From Polyodon spathula (taxonomy: Eukaryota > Chordata > Actinopteri > Acipenseriformes > Polyodontidae): a stretch of DNA of 64,000 nt. Below the pieces are notes generated by a model. It saw only the letters and a program-made list of their open reading frames with translations, was not told the origin of the DNA and did not search any database. The stretch spans positions 65,358,645 to 65,422,644 of the forward strand of contig NC_054537.1 of the NCBI RefSeq assembly GCF_017654505.1. Direction: 5' to 3'. Position numbers and translations under genes: made by a program. This document shows, in pieces, positions 61,567 to 64,000 of the stretch. The stretch's first letter is position 1; each line of letters starts with the position of its first letter.

Positions 61567-64000
61567 GCAAGTAACCTTTGGGTTTTTGTATTTTAGCACT
61601 TGCTCAGTGGCAATACAGTGCAGTCAGTTTATAAGAATCACTGATATAAGAATCAACCGCATATACTGGTCAAAAGCATTCCTATACCAACCAATGTAAA
61701 ATAGTCTGCTTCTAAGATTCAAGCAATCCGATAAGAATCATTTTGGGACAAACTGACTCCATGTAATACGGTACTTGATCAAGTGCAATGATGTGTACAG
61801 CCAGTAAAAGCTGTTTTTTAATTTGAATTTGATCACATCTCGCGTGATTAGGCACGTACACAGCGTGGACAATGACGTAGGAAACACTGCATTGTTTCTA
61901 ATAAAACATGACTGCGCCACTGCATTGTGCAGGTATGATTTTTTTGTGTTCTCTGTTAGTGAAAATTTGCTTCAATAAAGTGAATGCACATTCATTGAAT
62001 ACATACTGAGTACAGCAGTATTATTATGTGATGTACATGTAGAGAGGAATGGGATTGTGGTGCGGTGAAGAGGGGGGGGGGGGGGGGAGTTGCAGAGCTT
62101 TGCATCTCCACTTAATGAAAAACTGTGAGATTTGCATTGCAACAGAAAACAAGTAAGCTATATATGCTTAAATGCAGTGGTAGTCAGTAAAATACTGTAC
62201 TGTAATGTAACTTTAATTCAAAGGCCATTACACGTAACACTGCATGGCAGTTAAACTAGGCACGCTCATAAGACGATTGCTTCTCAAGTATACTGTAGTA
62301 AAATAGGATTCTGCAGCCTTGAGTAAATAAATAATTGTGATCATATAACAAGCTGCTTACCCGCAAGGACTTGTTTTGATGTACTGTCCTCAGTGAGCAT
62401 CATTGACATCTGTATACTGTATTTAAACTGCTGATGGCATGCTTTTGCTAAGTGTAATGCAACATTGTGGCTGAGGACAGTGTAAATTATCAGGCTGGAG
62501 TCTTGATTTACAGTTAATTTACAGTTTTTTTTTTGTTGATTTTATTTTTGCTTACGCTGCGTTGACGAAACAACCACTAATAAAACAAACAAAATAAACC
62601 TAGCTCTCAGCTGGAGCACTAACAGTACTTGGTGTGGAACAAACACTAGAACACCAGAGTTTTGGTTTCTTTTTGTTACTTCTGCATCCTTACGCCTCTG
62701 TACCCCCATCACAAAGCTATTGGATAAACCATTTCAATCGAGGTGTCATTAACTTTAACAAGCAGTTAACCAATTGACTATTATCCATAATTTGTTAAGG
62801 AAAGCAGCTGTGGATTTTTCAAGGGTGTGCATATATGCGGGAACTCATGACATCTAGTGGTCAACCCATTACAATGCAGCCAGGGAACAAGCTTTTTCAT
62901 TCTCATACTAAGTTTGATTCTGCACCACAGTAATCATATCGGTCCGATTATAAGAATCAAAACACCCTGGACGGATGTGAATTTTTATAAACAGACTGCA
63001 CTGTAGTAGGGTTCACACAGAAGACGGAAAGGGGTGCAAATACATTCCACATACATAAATGCGGTTAAAGCAAACAAAGTGGTTGTATATTAATGTTTAA
63101 CCAGTTCTTTATTTTATTTGTTTTGAAATATTTTATATATTTTTTGAAAAACAAAACTGTGCTATCAACAGTAAATGCCTTTTTAAAATTTCACATGCAC
63201 AAATATAAACTACAAAAATAAATATTGTATTAAAACCAAACAAAAAATGTGTCGGTGCATAGCTCTGCTTCAGTATGAAGTCACATTAACATATAAAAGC
63301 ATCTTCAGTCTTCCCGGCAACAAAAAAATAACAAAAACATAATGAACACGGTGAACCTGCATACATAACAAAAACAACTGAATCAAGAAACAACACTAAA
63401 ATGCAATATTAGTGCACAGTGCATTGTCATATTGTATTTAACATTGTGGTATACAATGTGGTTATTATTAGTAAAGATTACCATTTTTAACCTGGTCTTT
63501 TTAATATTATCAAACAAAATAGTCTAGCGTATCCAAAGTTATTATACAGTAAAGCAGTTTGTTTGTTGTACCTGACTTTTGTCTCACCTCTCTTTGACAG
63601 TGATATGTAGGTTAGATTAATAATTTTAATTTCTCTAGTTTCAAGTTTTGTTTGGATGAAAGAGACAATCTGTTTTATGAAATATTACAATGCAAATGTT
63701 AATTTGCTATAGTTTATAATAATTATGCAACTTTGAACTTTAGCTGAACACCTGTTTAAAGCACCTGATAAGACAAATAAAACAGCAGGGTAAAAACATG
63801 TTCATAACCAACAAAACTGAGAACCAACCACGTTCCATACACAGACATTTTTATATATTTAAAACAAAGTTAAAATGGCAGAAATCACCCCTCAGAGTAA
63901 TAGATGCTCTGTTGTATGTCGCATACAGTACAGTTTGAATGCAGTAAACTGCAGTAGGCTACTCCTGCATAAAATTGTGTATTCTGCATTACTGTCTCTA
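61567..64000 (+). other. TOP2B intron 28, incomplete
   Basis: No further TOP2B exon is recognised up to the window end. It contains the pogo/Tigger-like element at 61616-63003 and AT-rich sequence. Confidence 0.75.
61616..63003. mobile_element. Pogo/Tigger-like transposon, family A copy 2, in intron 28
   Basis: A 1388-bp element with ends CAGTGCAGTCAGTTTATAAG and (inverted) CAGTGCAGTCTGTTTATAAA, flanked by TA (61614-61615 and 63004-63005). It is the inverted relative of 4552-5241 and about twice as long. It contains a 16-base G run (62072-62087). No intact transposase frame is visible. Confidence 0.8.

Overview
This is a stretch of vertebrate nuclear genome, most likely from a ray-finned fish. 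It is AT-rich and intron-rich, with many Tc1/mariner, pogo/Tigger-like, hAT-like, LTR and LINE remnants, long (TA)n/(CA)n arrays and tRNA-derived short repeats. Some of these repeat types remind me of sturgeon or paddlefish genomes, but that is an impression and no species can be read from the sequence.

Two conserved genes are certain. OXSM (mitochondrial beta-ketoacyl-ACP synthase) lies on the minus strand: two coding exons at 11934-10940 and 10563-10155, 467 codons, with a likely untranslated first exon near 12841. TOP2B (DNA topoisomerase II beta) lies on the plus strand from its start codon at 22548. I placed 28 consecutive coding exons (1261 codons) by homology, reading frame and splice signals, ending at 61566. 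The variable C-terminal exons lie beyond the window. Intron 1 is 12.6 kb. Two introns use GC rather than GT donors.

In human the order is OXSM - NGLY1 - TOP2B, with OXSM and NGLY1 head to head. Here the orientations fit, but no NGLY1 exon is visible in the 10 kb between the two genes. That interval instead holds a small unrecognised ORF (13315-13557) with a strong start context, a 323-bp tandem repeat, several small inverted-repeat elements, a complete solo LTR and a LINE tail. A second unrecognised ORF (5728-6135, minus) begins with a signal-peptide-like segment.

Layout: 1-139 end of an LTR; 140-10150 non-coding sequence with small DNA transposons and one candidate gene; 10155-12900 OXSM; 13315 small ORF; 14100-21950 repeats; 22009-22589 TOP2B promoter and exon 1; 22590-35226 intron 1 (an antisense solo LTR, a broken double Tc1 segment, a dispersed repeat pair); 35227-61566 TOP2B exons 2-28, whose introns hold a 1.8-kb long-inverted-repeat element, a 1.7-kb hAT with perfect 8-bp target duplication and other insertions; 61567-64000 intron 28 (incomplete) with a 1.4-kb pogo/Tigger-like element.

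I found no CRISPR, operon or other prokaryote-style system. The most interesting items are the apparent NGLY1 gap with its small ORF, the family of three related LTRs, the GC-AG introns, and the nested inverted-repeat structures.
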